Assembly (NCBI GenBank): GCA_963664595.2
Contig: CAXXOK010000002.1
Span: 310,001-374,000, forward strand
Direction: 5' to 3'
DNA length: 64,000 nucleotides
Origin: CAXXOK01 sp963664595
Lineage (GTDB): Bacteria > Bacillota > Clostridia > Christensenellales > Aristaeellaceae
The position numbers and the translations under genes are program-made. Position 1 is the first letter of the stretch. The number at the start of each line of letters is the position of its first letter. Under the pieces are notes generated by a model, which did not search any database, was not told the DNA's origin, and was given only the letters and a program-made list of their open reading frames with translations. This document shows, piece by piece, positions 44,891-53,937 of the stretch.

Positions 44891-45107
44891 TCCTTGTTCC
44901 TCCTTCAGATATTCAGCGCGTGCCGACAGCAATCCAAATGTCCGGCTCTTTGTTCCTTCCACGTCAGGCAAGGCGAATTTTTACAGGGTAACCCGAAACC
45001 ATTTCCCGCAAAGCAACGCCGCGTGACACGAAAAGCGTAAAACCGGCCGTTGACTGTTCCCGTCAGCACGCCCCAGTTACTGCACGTCTTGTGCAATTCT
45101 TACTTCA

Positions 45108-45136
45108 AGTATATACATGTCCGGAAATGATGAAAA
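45108..45136 (-). promoter_or_regulatory. Possible promoter of the CUT1 operon
   Basis: Minus strand TTTTCA (45136-45131), 17 bases, TATACT (45113-45108), about 215 bases before the binding-protein start. Confidence 0.45.
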
Positions 45137-45479
45137 TTGTGAATCCAAAGAATTCATTGCTATTTCTCATATTTACGCCGAAAAAACTGTTGAATCTGGT
45201 CAATCCTTGGCGGAATGATACTGGTTATAGGCTGGAAGGGGCGTGAAACCAGCCGAAAGCCGGGCCGCCGCACGGCGGGCAAACGCACGAAAGCCGACCC
45301 ATGCCGGGCTGTTAAAACAAATTTCCAGCCGGTATCGGAGAGCCGCCGCCAACCGATTGCTTTCCTATCGGCCGGCTTTGCCGGTAGGGCGGGGAGTGTG
45401 CAGCCTTGCCGCACACAATGCCCGAACCACAATAAAGCGACAATGCCTTTTTGATCTTTAAAGCAGCGAATCCTTCCGT
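45137..45479. other. Intergenic region with small hairpins
   Basis: No convincing gene. Several short stems occur (CCGCCG-CA-CGGCGG near 45268, CCGGC-TTT-GCCGG near 45371). GGCGGAATGAT near 45209 recalls the hairpins flanking the IS repeat, possibly a remnant. Confidence 0.35.
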
Positions 45480-46829
45480 TTATACCGATACCACGCGGTT
45501 GCGCCCGGTGTTTTTAGCGGTATACAACGCCTCGTCCACCAGCACCACCAGTTGCTGGATATCGGAAATATCGCAGTTGGGGTAGGTCGCCGTGCCCAGG
45601 CTCACCGTCACCCTGATCTCCTGGTCCGAAAGCCGCAGCACGGAATCGCTGACGGTGACGCGAATCCGTTCCGCAATCATGTTCGCGTCGTGCTGGCTTG
45701 CGCCCGACAGCACGCATAAAAATTCTTCACCGCCGTAGCGAATCAGCACATCGCCGTCCCGGATCGCCTGGCTGATGGTTTTGGTGATCTGCACGATAAT
45801 CTTGTCGCCTACGGTATGACCATAGGTATCGTTGATGATCTTGAAGTGATCAATATCCGCCATGATCAGCGACAGCGGCGCGCCAGACCGTACCGACCGG
45901 CTGAATTCCTCATACATGCGGTTGTTGCCGAACCTGCGGTTGTACACGCCGGTGAGGGGATCCAGCGCCGCCAGAGCCTCCATCTGCTGATGGGTAATCG
46001 CGTTGTTGAACGCCATGGAAAGGATGGGCGCATAGGCGGTCAGCTGGTCGAGCGTCTTTTGCGAAAACGGCTGCACCGCCGCCAGCACAATCACGCCGCG
46101 CAGCACCTGCTTATACACAATCGGCTCGATAACGATCTCCTTGGGGGAATACTCCGCAATCAGCCCGTCCAGCACAAAATTCTCCGGCAGCCGGATCAGG
46201 TAGCGCTCACGCGTTTGCAGAACGTTCAGCACCAGCGCGTTGGTCGCCAGCGACCTTGCGTTTTTCATAGCCAGCGCCGCCGCCAACGTAAGCTCGCCGT
46301 TGTTCTCAACCAAAACAGCGCCCCCGTTGGCCTGCGTGATCTCCGCCAGGTTGCGCAGCGCCTGGTTGGCCAGCGTATCCAGCTCCAGGTGGGACGTTAA
46401 CACCTGCGAAAAGCACTGCAGGCTCTCCTGTGCCTCCAGCACCTCGGAGAGCGTAGTGATCAGCTGGTTGAAGGATTCCGCGCTTTCCCCCAGCTCGTCC
46501 TCGGAATCCACCGTGATCAGGCAATTCTCCGCTGTGCATTTGCAGTATTCCGAATTCGCCTGCGCTTTGGAGAGGATGCCCTCCACATGCTTCATCTTTT
46601 GTGAGAGCTGCCGCATCCGGTTGCCAACCACCCTGCGGGCCAGCCAGATGTTCATGAGCGCCAGCAGGATACCCGCTCCGATGCACGCTGCAAAAAAAGA
46701 AGGCTTCAGCACAATGGCTTTCGGCACTTCGAAAAGCACCATGAAAAACGGAAAGCAAAGGCCCACGCAAACACCCAGAAAAATCATGTAAATGGTGAGA
46801 TCCGTAAATACTTTTTTCGTAATCCGCAT
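45480..46829 (-). CDS. Membrane diguanylate cyclase with GAF-like domain
   Basis: A 449-residue protein: two membrane segments at about 10-70, a HAMP-like stretch with a CKCTAENC cysteine pair, a GAF-type sensor (DTLANQALRNLAEITQANGGAVLVE) and a GGDEF domain with active GGEEF and an RxxD inhibition site (RDGD) five residues before it. Expected to make c-di-GMP. ATG 46829 has GGGGTGTGAAT upstream. Monocistronic; a TATAAT box at 47018-47013 may be its -10. Different sensor architecture from the 20037-21992 cyclase. Confidence 0.9.
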   Translation of the reverse strand: MRITKKVFTDLTIYMIFLGVCVGLCFPFFMVLFEVPKAIVLKPSFFAACIGAGILLALMNIWLARRVVGNRMRQLSQKMKHVEGILSKAQANSEYCKCTAENCLITVDSEDELGESAESFNQLITTLSEVLEAQESLQCFSQVLTSHLELDTLANQALRNLAEITQANGGAVLVENNGELTLAAALAMKNARSLATNALVLNVLQTRERYLIRLPENFVLDGLIAEYSPKEIVIEPIVYKQVLRGVIVLAAVQPFSQKTLDQLTAYAPILSMAFNNAITHQQMEALAALDPLTGVYNRRFGNNRMYEEFSRSVRSGAPLSLIMADIDHFKIINDTYGHTVGDKIIVQITKTISQAIRDGDVLIRYGGEEFLCVLSGASQHDANMIAERIRVTVSDSVLRLSDQEIRVTVSLGTATYPNCDISDIQQLVVLVDEALYTAKNTGRNRVVSV

Positions 46830-47117
46830 ATTCACACCCCAAACAGGGCATGCAGACGCGATCCGCAAGGGTCGGGTTCCCATCTGTTTGTGTGCCGGGC
46901 CGGGCACGAAACACCGGGGCATTCCGCGTAAAAAACAACACAGCCCGAAACAAAAGAATCAAAAGACCGTTTAACGGCGGCGCCTGCATTCCTCAAAATT
47001 AAACCAGCTCTTATTATACATCAATCCGCCCCGTTATAGGCATACTCTTCCCTTCGGGCGCTTCGGATATACATAAAAAGCACAAGCGGAGGCCGCACAG
47101 AGGCGGGCAGCCGCCGT

Positions 47118-47693
47118 TTATTTCGTATGAAAGCGTTTCTTAAATTCCAGCAAAAAATCCCTGCCCAGAACGGAAAAGCACGCCAGTGCCAGCGCCAGCG
47201 CCAGCACCCCGGCCAGCATGGCGGGCCACAGGCTTTTGCCTTTCCATATCGTAACCCCGGCGATGGACGCTGCCACGCTGACCGCCATAAACAGCAGCAT
47301 CGGCAGCATGTTTTGCTTTTGCTTATTCAAATCCGTAAAGAACAAAACCGCGGTAACAATCAGCGTGGAAAAGCATACGATGTAAACCACCTCGGCCGCC
47401 CAGCCGGGCGACAGCAGCACGTCGATCAGGATCATAAGCACACAGGCGTATTCCACCAGCTTGACGGTCTGGCTCAGGCGGTTGTACTCCACCAGATCCG
47501 GGGACAGCAGCATCGACCATACCATCCACAGCGCCCACAGCACAACGACGCTCCACGCCTGCCCGCCGAAAAGCAGGTTCAGGATCGGGCACAGATACGC
47601 GGCGATGAGGAACGGCCACCGGAGAAACCGGATCATCCGGCTGCGGTGCAGCGCCTGCCTGGTTCTTTCCGGGTAAATGATTTCAATCTTCAC
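47118..47693 (-). CDS. DUF6320-like membrane protein
   Basis: A 191-residue protein with six membrane segments and a short basic N-terminus (KIEIIYPERTRQALHRSRM); it resembles the DUF6320 family, which usually lacks or carries a zinc ribbon before such a membrane part. GTG 47693 has GAGGGGAGC upstream and overlaps the acyltransferase gene by 11 bases, so the two proteins are co-produced. Function unknown; the pairing with a condensation-fold acyltransferase is the main clue. Confidence 0.7.
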   Translation of the reverse strand: MKIEIIYPERTRQALHRSRMIRFLRWPFLIAAYLCPILNLLFGGQAWSVVVLWALWMVWSMLLSPDLVEYNRLSQTVKLVEYACVLMILIDVLLSPGWAAEVVYIVCFSTLIVTAVLFFTDLNKQKQNMLPMLLFMAVSVAASIAGVTIWKGKSLWPAMLAGVLALALALACFSVLGRDFLLEFKKRFHTK

Positions 47694-49179
47694 AAAGCGC
47701 GCTCCCCTCGGCTTCCGGCGCAACCCCGTCGGCCGCCAGCAGATCGTACAGTTTTTCCTCAAAGGAGGGGTCCGGGGTTGCCTTGGTGACCGACAGCGTG
47801 GCCGTGCCGCCGCAGGTAACGAGCGCGCACCCCGCGCGGTTGGTTACCGCCGGACCCAGCACAAAGTCCATGTGCAGTACGTGCGCCATCAGCTGCGGCG
47901 GCAGGGTGACCACACCGAGGTTGGAAAGCGTGGTGCTGAAAATTTTATCGCTCAGAATCCCGTTGACCAGCTTTACCGCCGGGGCCTTGATGAGCAGCGG
48001 GATAAACCGCAGCGCGGCAACAATGCGCCCCGCGGACGTTACCATTTCACTCATAACGTTCTGCGAGGTCTTTTCGGCAAGCTGTTTCGTGATTTCTTCC
48101 ATCAAAGCACCCGCGTCCCCCATCTGCCGCAGGGGAAGCCTGATGCCGCAGTACATGGAAAAATTCCGCAATGTATCCGAGGGATAGAACTTGCGCATGT
48201 TGACCGGCACCTGGACGTTCAGCGTGCCCTCTGTTTCATCGGTGGCATATTGGGCGGCCAGAAAAATCATCGCCAGCAGATAGGACGTAACGGTGGCCTG
48301 ATAGCGGGCCGCCGCCATTTTCAGCTGTTCAACATTCATGTTGAAATGCAGCACCCGGCAGGGGCTGTAGCGGGACAGCTTCCCACTCATCTGCACAGCC
48401 GTTTTATCCACAAACCCGGAGCCCTTCTTTGTTTTGGGCACCAGCGCGAACGCGTTTTCCACCTCCTGCTCAGAGGGGTTTTCATTGATATCCAATACGC
48501 CGTCGCCTCTGGGGGCCTCAACGCCGAGCAGCCGGAGATACTCCGCCAGAAGCGTTTTGCAAAATACCGTGCCGCCGAACCCGTCCGTCAGCACATGGAA
48601 AAACTCGACGCTGATCCGGTTTTTGTACGTAAGCACCCGAAACGACTGTGAGCCGCTGCCGGCAACCTTCAGCGCGCCGCAGGGAACGCTTTTTTCCGTT
48701 TCCACCAGATACCTGCGCTTGGAGGTATCCAGATAGTGCCAGAAAAATCCCTTTTTAATGGTTGTGGCAAAGCTCGGAAAGCGCTTGATGGTAAAGGTGA
48801 GCGCCATCTGTAAAAGCGCCGGAATGACGTCCTCTTTCAAATACATCGATATGCGGAAAACCGCCATGCGGCCATGCGCCATGGAAAACGGGTAAATCTT
48901 GGCGGCGTTGTCCAGCGGAAACCACCGCAGCGACGGCCGCGCGTAAAACCCGCCCAGGTTGGAGATCGCCAGGCGCTCCAGCGCCGTGAAAAGTGGTACG
49001 CCCAGAGAAACGCAGGTGAGAATTGCCTGCTCAAAGTCTCTGCGCATCAGCGCCTTTTCATTGGCATCCATGAAATTGTGATGATTATATTCCATAAAAA
49101 ACGCATCCAGCGCTTCTTTTTCATCATCCGGTAAGAACAGCCGGTAGCTGTCAAACGCCGAGGTTTTCACCTTGCCCAC
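47683..49179 (-). CDS. Alcohol acetyltransferase/condensation-fold acyltransferase
   Basis: A 498-residue member of the chloramphenicol acetyltransferase/condensation superfamily. The catalytic HxxxDG is in EFFHVLTDGFGGTVF; VQVPVNMRKFYPSDTLRNFS is the second typical block. Enzymes of this fold join acyl-CoA or acyl-ACP to alcohols or amines. GTG 49179 follows AAGGGGGG. Partner DUF6320 membrane protein is coupled downstream. The substrate is unknown; an acyl-lipid or sugar ester is plausible. It lies just outside the island. Confidence 0.8.
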   Translation of the reverse strand: MGKVKTSAFDSYRLFLPDDEKEALDAFFMEYNHHNFMDANEKALMRRDFEQAILTCVSLGVPLFTALERLAISNLGGFYARPSLRWFPLDNAAKIYPFSMAHGRMAVFRISMYLKEDVIPALLQMALTFTIKRFPSFATTIKKGFFWHYLDTSKRRYLVETEKSVPCGALKVAGSGSQSFRVLTYKNRISVEFFHVLTDGFGGTVFCKTLLAEYLRLLGVEAPRGDGVLDINENPSEQEVENAFALVPKTKKGSGFVDKTAVQMSGKLSRYSPCRVLHFNMNVEQLKMAAARYQATVTSYLLAMIFLAAQYATDETEGTLNVQVPVNMRKFYPSDTLRNFSMYCGIRLPLRQMGDAGALMEEITKQLAEKTSQNVMSEMVTSAGRIVAALRFIPLLIKAPAVKLVNGILSDKIFSTTLSNLGVVTLPPQLMAHVLHMDFVLGPAVTNRAGCALVTCGGTATLSVTKATPDPSFEEKLYDLLAADGVAPEAEGSALCED

Positions 49180-49299
49180 CGTTGTCCCCCCTTTCCGCCG
49201 GCACGGGATATTTCCCTGCCAAGCTTACGCCCATCCAGCAGTATAACACATCGGGCGCGGGCGCGTTGCCCGGCGCGCCCGCACCCGCGCGATTCATTG

Positions 49300-49338
49300 A
49301 AAAAAAGCAATCCTTGAAACCACGCGGATCAAGGATTG
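49300..49338 (-). terminator. Orphan tRNA terminator
   Basis: CAATCCTTG and CAAGGATTG pair around 13 bases, followed on the minus strand by C and seven T. It stands two bases from the 29-base tRNA fragment, as expected for the original terminator of tRNA-Arg displaced by the island. Confidence 0.8.
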
Positions 49339-49340
49339 AT

Positions 49341-49369
49341 TGGCGAGCCCGGAGGGTTTCGAACCCCCG
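49341..49369 (-). repeat. tRNA-Arg 3' end fragment (att site)
   Basis: 29 bases identical to 57900-57928, the T-arm 3' part and acceptor 3' strand with CCA of tRNA-Arg. Upstream of it there is no D-arm or anticodon arm that would complete a tRNA. Same orientation as the complete gene. Confidence 0.85.
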
Positions 49370-49758
49370 GCTTCCCGCCTTCAGCAACAGCAGCCTTTCC
49401 GTAGCGCTCATCCACTGTATATTTTGGCCGGAGCCAAGATAAGGCGGACTCTTGTGGCCGACCCTTTTTAGCGCAGACGATCATCTCCGGCAATCAACAG
49501 TTATCGCATTCAAGCAGCCGTTTCTCATAGGGCCGTGCAGATAAGGATTGCCAACAACATTCTCAGCCGCAGGCTGGCTGATGAAGAGCCTTCATCGTGC
49601 CGCTGTAAATACACCCGGATCATAGACAAAGCAGAACGATGGCATATTGATACAATCCTTCTCTTCCTTCGGGATGGTCTGCCATCATTTGTGCCAGGCT
49701 ATACTTTTGCCGTTGTCGGCAGAGGTATACGGGCATCAACCGAAAACCGAAAGCTCAT
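49370..49758. other. Island edge without recognisable gene
   Basis: About 390 bases between the tRNA fragment and the MaoC gene. I read all frames and recognise no protein; this is where an integrase gene would be expected, and eroded remnants cannot be excluded. Confidence 0.5.
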
Positions 49759-50190
49759 TCAGCTCTCGGCCTCATCGTTCACAAACCCGATTTTCATGGT
49801 TGCCTTGGATACTTTTTCCCCTTTCTGGTTGCATATACGGGCTTTTAAAACAATCATCCGGAATGTATCGTTTTTTTCTTCAACCTTACCCGAAACCGTC
49901 AGCCGATCGCCAATCAAAACGGGTTTGTTGAACGATGTATCCACCCCATACAGGAGGCAGAATTTTCCGGGCAGGTATACCCCGGCCAATGTCGAGTAGA
50001 GCGACGCGGTAAGCATTCCATATACGACGCGTCCCGGAAACCCCTGTGCTTTGGCAAAGGCGTCATCACAATGCAGCGGATTGGTATCTCCGCTGACCGC
50101 AAGAAACTGATCCATCATTTCTTCACTGATTACACATTGAAAGCTCTCTTCCTGATGTATACGCAGCTGCTGATAGGTATAACTATTCAT
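49759..50190 (-). CDS. MaoC-type (R)-specific hydratase/dehydratase
   Basis: A 143-residue hot-dog-fold protein with hydratase-2 motif SGDTNPLHCDD (catalytic Asp35 and His40) and VVYGMLTASLYSTLAGVYLPG forming the central helix. Relatives add or remove water on 3-hydroxyacyl/enoyl thioesters. ATG 50190 overlaps the transketolase C-half gene by eight bases. As the last gene of the island operon it may dehydrate, hydrate or simply bind the acyl-ACP made upstream. Confidence 0.88.
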   Translation of the reverse strand: MNSYTYQQLRIHQEESFQCVISEEMMDQFLAVSGDTNPLHCDDAFAKAQGFPGRVVYGMLTASLYSTLAGVYLPGKFCLLYGVDTSFNKPVLIGDRLTVSGKVEEKNDTFRMIVLKARICNQKGEKVSKATMKIGFVNDEAES

Positions 50191-51121
50191 CGTGCCGCTC
50201 CGAGGTTTGCAAAAATCCGTAAACTCGTTCGGCTATGGTTTCACCGTCCAGCCCATTTTGCCTGCGCACGTCGCTCTGGGTACCATAGCCCACGGCAAAG
50301 GTATCGGGAAGCCCAATGCGCAGGAATGGCAAGCTCAGCCCTGCTTCAAGCAGGATTTCCGCAACGGCCCCTCCCAGTCCCCCAAGAATCGTATGTTCTT
50401 CCACCGTTACAATGGCTTTATGGCGCCGCGCCGCGTTCAGCATGGTTTCACTATCCAGCGGCTTAAGCGAGTAGATGTTATAAACGGACACAGAGCAGCC
50501 CTTTTGGGCAAGCAAGGCTTCGGCTTGCATTACTTCGGATAGCATGCTGCCGGTCGAGAAAATCGCGGCCGTGTCCCCTTGCGTAAGCCTTTCACTGCCG
50601 CCGATGTGAACCGAATATCCTTCATGGAAAAACTCTTCCTCTCCGCTCATGCCAAGGCGAATGTAGGTGGGGCCTACATGATGATATGCCTCAACCACAC
50701 AGGCGGCGGCTTCGATGGGGGTGGCGGGAGATAAAATCGCCAGCCCCGGGAGTGAGCGCAGCACCGAGATATCCTCCGTTGTGTGATGGGACGGACCCAG
50801 TGTGGACCATGATAATCCGCTGCCCATGCCGACCAGCTTTACATTCAGGTTTTGGTAACAAACATCGTTGCGGATAAACTCATATCCGCGATAGGCCAGA
50901 AATGCTCCGGAGGTGTACACAAAAGGGATTTTTCCGCTCATGGCCATGCCCGCGGCAATCCCGATTTGGTTCTGCTCCGCGATCCCGACATTAAAACACT
51001 GATAGGGCATATCGCGCGCCATCATGGCGTCGTAATCCGTGCCGCTGTCGGAAAGCAGCGACACCACACGCTTGTCGCTCTGCATGATGCTGTTGAGCGC
51101 TTTAATATACGCTATTTGCAT
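50183..51121 (-). CDS. Transketolase C-terminal subunit
   Basis: A 312-residue protein containing the pyrimidine-binding and C-terminal domains of transketolase/E1 enzymes. FNVGIAEQNQIGIAAGMA includes the Glu (residue 49) that activates TPP; GPSHHTTEDISVLRSLPGLAILSPATPIEAA and VTVEEHTILGGLGGAVAE follow. Overlaps the N-half gene by ten bases, so the two halves assemble as a heterotetramer. Transfers a ketol (C2) unit from a ketose phosphate; the acceptor in this operon may be an acyl-ACP rather than an aldose. Confidence 0.92.
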   Translation of the reverse strand: MQIAYIKALNSIMQSDKRVVSLLSDSGTDYDAMMARDMPYQCFNVGIAEQNQIGIAAGMAMSGKIPFVYTSGAFLAYRGYEFIRNDVCYQNLNVKLVGMGSGLSWSTLGPSHHTTEDISVLRSLPGLAILSPATPIEAAACVVEAYHHVGPTYIRLGMSGEEEFFHEGYSVHIGGSERLTQGDTAAIFSTGSMLSEVMQAEALLAQKGCSVSVYNIYSLKPLDSETMLNAARRHKAIVTVEEHTILGGLGGAVAEILLEAGLSLPFLRIGLPDTFAVGYGTQSDVRRQNGLDGETIAERVYGFLQTSERHDE

Positions 51122-51945
51122 AGGGCAAGCTCCTCCGCTGTGATACCCAATTCCTGGATAAATACTTTCAGCTCCCGTTTATTCGGCATTCGCCAATGCC
51201 ACGCAGGATTATTTTCCATAAGGGAAACCCCTTTGCCCTTGATCGTATTCGCGATGACAACCTCCGGCTTTCCCCCTCCGGCAGAATCGTGAAACGCTTG
51301 TGTGAGGGCGTCCACATCATGTCCGTCAACAACGCTGCAGCCTATCCCAAACGTTTCAAAGCGCGCCTTCCAGTTCTCTATGTTCATGATAGTACAAACA
51401 GAATCCATCTTTTGAAGGCCGTTGTGATCCAGAATGATGACCAGATTGCCGAGGTTCAGTTTGGCAACGGACATGATGGCTTCCCAGACGGAACCCTCTT
51501 CGCATTCCCCATCGCCTAACAAAACGTATATTCTGCTATTGCTGTGGTCAATCTTGTGTGCGAGCGCCATGCCTGCGCCCAAGGAAAGGCCATGCCCCAA
51601 CGATCCGGTAGAGGCTTCGATGCCATAGGGGAGATAATGGCTCGGTTCGCCCCCCAGCAGCGATCCCGGCTGGGAAAACCGCATGAGCATTTCTTTTCCA
51701 AAATAACCGGCTTTACACAGTACGGCGTACAGCGCCAATCCCCCGTGGCCTTTGCTGATCACCAGGCGGTCGCGGTTTTCCCAGTTTGGATTTTGCGGAT
51801 CAAACCGCATAACGCCGTTGCAGTACAGCGCATACAATATCTCAACGCATGAAAAGCTGGAGGCCAAATGGCCTTTTCCACCGGCATACGCGGCAAGAAA
51901 AATCTCTTTTCTGAGGGTTTTACATTCTTCTCTCCATTCGCTCAA
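51112..51945 (-). CDS. Transketolase N-terminal (TPP-binding) subunit
   Basis: A 277-residue protein with the TPP diphosphate/Mg motif GDGECEEGSVWEAIMSVAKL (from residue 144) through HNG at about 175, and early landmarks GGKGHLASSFSCVEILYALY, RLVISKGHGGLALYA and EASTGSLGHGLSLGAGMA. Start is TTG 51945 with GAGG nine bases upstream. Split transketolases are common in Firmicutes, but placement beside an ACP and FkbH enzyme recalls the NapB/NapD type that passes a C2 unit to a carrier protein. Confidence 0.92.
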   Translation of the reverse strand: MSEWREECKTLRKEIFLAAYAGGKGHLASSFSCVEILYALYCNGVMRFDPQNPNWENRDRLVISKGHGGLALYAVLCKAGYFGKEMLMRFSQPGSLLGGEPSHYLPYGIEASTGSLGHGLSLGAGMALAHKIDHSNSRIYVLLGDGECEEGSVWEAIMSVAKLNLGNLVIILDHNGLQKMDSVCTIMNIENWKARFETFGIGCSVVDGHDVDALTQAFHDSAGGGKPEVVIANTIKGKGVSLMENNPAWHWRMPNKRELKVFIQELGITAEELALCK

Positions 51946-51997
51946 TGAAAAAATCCTCTCCCTTCATTTCCTTGGGTGCTGCACTTGAGATGTTGCT

Positions 51998-52831
51998 CTA
52001 CAAGCGGTAATTCGTTATTTCGTCCGGGTCAAGCCCGGAAAACGAAAGCGGAGCAAGCTTGTCAATCCTGGCAATCTCCTCCGGCGCAAGTTCGAGTTTT
52101 ACACTTTCAAGATTTTCACGCATTCGTTTTTGAGAAACGGTTTTTGTAATGGGAAATGCTTCATGGGCCAGGCACCAGCGCAGGCAAACCTGCGCGGCGC
52201 TGCAATGATCGTGCGAGACGGCAATGGCTTGCAGCACCGGATTGTCCAGAAGCTTTCCATTGCCCAAAGGGCTCCATGCCTCGATGTCCATTCCGTTTGC
52301 TTTGCAGTACGTGATGGTTTCCTCCTGCATAAAGCCGGGATGAAACTCAATCTGGTTAACCATGGGCGGCACAGACGCCTCCGGCAGCAGCGCCGCCAGG
52401 TGATGCTTCTTAAAATTGCATACACCAATCCTGCGTACCAGGCCTTCCTTTTGCAGCGCTTCCAGCGCGCGCCAGGTTTCGGCATTTACGGCAGGCCAAT
52501 CCTCATGCAGGGCAGCCGTCGCGGGCCAATGAATTAAATATTGATCAAGGTAATCCAATTGAAGGTTGCGTATGGTTTTTTTACAGGCGGAGATTGCCCC
52601 GTCATAGGTACGCCGGGACACCCAAAGCTTTCCCGACACGAAAATATCCCTGCGATGGACGCCGCTGCTCCGGATTCCTTCGCCGACGGCTGATTCATTG
52701 GCATAGGCCGCCGCAGTATCGATATGGGTAAACCCTTCCGACACAGCCTCCTGAATAACCTGGGAAGCTTCATTGGCGGGCAGCTTCCATGTGCCAAACC
52801 CGATAGCGCTCAAACGGCACTTCCCCCTCAA
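51998..52831 (-). CDS. Aldo-keto reductase
   Basis: A 277-residue AKR with the full catalytic tetrad: Asp38 and Tyr43 in HIDTAAAYANE, Lys68 in SGKLW, His101 in YLIHWP; NADPH-binding residues near ITKTVSQKRMRENL. The start is uncertain: TTG 52831 overlaps the SGNH gene stop (TTGA), while TTG 52813 has GAGGGGGAA at better distance. Likely reduces the carbonyl of the small acyl or its precursor made by this operon. Confidence 0.9.
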   Translation of the reverse strand: MRGKCRLSAIGFGTWKLPANEASQVIQEAVSEGFTHIDTAAAYANESAVGEGIRSSGVHRRDIFVSGKLWVSRRTYDGAISACKKTIRNLQLDYLDQYLIHWPATAALHEDWPAVNAETWRALEALQKEGLVRRIGVCNFKKHHLAALLPEASVPPMVNQIEFHPGFMQEETITYCKANGMDIEAWSPLGNGKLLDNPVLQAIAVSHDHCSAAQVCLRWCLAHEAFPITKTVSQKRMRENLESVKLELAPEEIARIDKLAPLSFSGLDPDEITNYRL

Positions 52832-53937
52832 TTCCCGTTAGCTGCCGCACTGCCGGCGGTTTTGCTTTGCTGAATCGCCTCTTTGACCAAGTCTACCTGC
52901 TGCATCCAGTTTTCATACCCATCTGCCCAGCGCCGATACGTGCTGTCACTTTGATCCGGTACGGCGTAATGCTGTGTAAGGTACGCTGCAACGAATTTCG
53001 TGTACTTCTCCGCGCCATAGATATTGGTATGCGCGTCGTTATAATAATCATTGTGCGGGTCCATCTGCATGGCTTCATTATAATCATTGGCATTTACGTA
53101 GTCAAACCCATTGGAAATGACGATGTCCGACAGATAATTATACTGTTGACGCTCTTCGTCGGTTTCCGAATAAGTGGTAACGACAAAAAGTGCCTTTTGA
53201 TTTTTCTCTTTCAGGTAGGACAGCAATTCCAGCATATTCTCTTCACTGAGCGATGAAACAGGCGTCCTGCACGTCTCTGCCATATTGTCAGTTAGCTTTA
53301 TATCAGTGGAATATCCAATGAAAAGATATCCTTTGGTTTCATTTACTTGCCTGCCGGGAATTGCGTATCTAAAAGAATTCTCACCGAGCAGCTTCCATGT
53401 GCTATGATATCTCGATATATCAAAATAGAAGGAAAGCGGCGTATCCTGCTCCGTTTTGTTGTTGGAATACTCATAGCCCCGTCGTAAAATCTCGAAACGG
53501 TTTGCGGAAAGAAGAGGCATTCCGCTTGCACAGGCGAGGCTGTTCTCTTTTAAAATCGAAATGGCCGGATCCGTGTATTCAAAAGGGCGTAAATCAATCA
53601 CCAGGACTTCCGGGGACTGATACGCGAGAACCTCCCGGACAAGCGGAAGCACGGAAAAGGAAGCTAGAGAGCTTTTCCCAAAGGAATAGCTTGTTATGCC
53701 GTATTCATGCCATGCCACATACGGAGCCCAGCATACGATGCAGATGCTTCCCCCGATATACACAACGTCGAGCGTATTTTTCTTCTCGGCGTAGAAGCCC
53801 CTCATGTTGATTAGCTCCATATCTACCGGCTGCATAACGGCGGCCACATACAGGAACAGCAGAACGAACAGTACCGTAAAGAGCAGCGCTTTCAGTACTG
53901 TTTTTACACGGCTGCGGCTGGAAATCCTAGTATCCAT
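52828..53937 (-). CDS. Membrane-anchored SGNH acyl-transfer protein (DltD/AlgX-like)
   Basis: A 369-residue protein with an N-terminal membrane anchor (about 15-35) and an extracytoplasmic SGNH domain: GGSICIVCW with the probable nucleophile Ser64, and block V NDAHTN with Asp301 and His303 completing the triad. MBOAT-linked SGNH proteins finish the transfer of acyl groups to surface polymers. ATG 53937 overlaps the MBOAT stop (TAATG), with GGAGG upstream, so the two are coupled. The polymer acceptor is unknown. Confidence 0.85.
   Translation of the reverse strand: MDTRISSRSRVKTVLKALLFTVLFVLLFLYVAAVMQPVDMELINMRGFYAEKKNTLDVVYIGGSICIVCWAPYVAWHEYGITSYSFGKSSLASFSVLPLVREVLAYQSPEVLVIDLRPFEYTDPAISILKENSLACASGMPLLSANRFEILRRGYEYSNNKTEQDTPLSFYFDISRYHSTWKLLGENSFRYAIPGRQVNETKGYLFIGYSTDIKLTDNMAETCRTPVSSLSEENMLELLSYLKEKNQKALFVVTTYSETDEERQQYNYLSDIVISNGFDYVNANDYNEAMQMDPHNDYYNDAHTNIYGAEKYTKFVAAYLTQHYAVPDQSDSTYRRWADGYENWMQQVDLVKEAIQQSKTAGSAAANGN

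Noticed and set aside
43478..45040. Plus-strand open frame of 520 codons opposite the sugar-binding protein
   Set aside because: Shadow frame; no start site, and the minus strand encodes a signal peptide and binding-protein motifs.
45137..45479. Riboswitch or structured RNA upstream of the CUT1 operon
   Set aside because: Some short stems are present, but I see no conserved riboswitch core, and the stretch is mostly upstream of the likely promoter.
47683..49179. Including the condensation-fold acyltransferase in the island
   Set aside because: It lies beyond the orphan tRNA terminator, outside the direct repeats, and has the base composition of the flanking chromosome.
49341..49440. A second tRNA gene on the minus strand at 49341-49420
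   Set aside because: Only the 3' 29 bases fit a tRNA; no acceptor 5' strand, D arm or anticodon arm pairs upstream. It is a fragment identical to tRNA-Arg.
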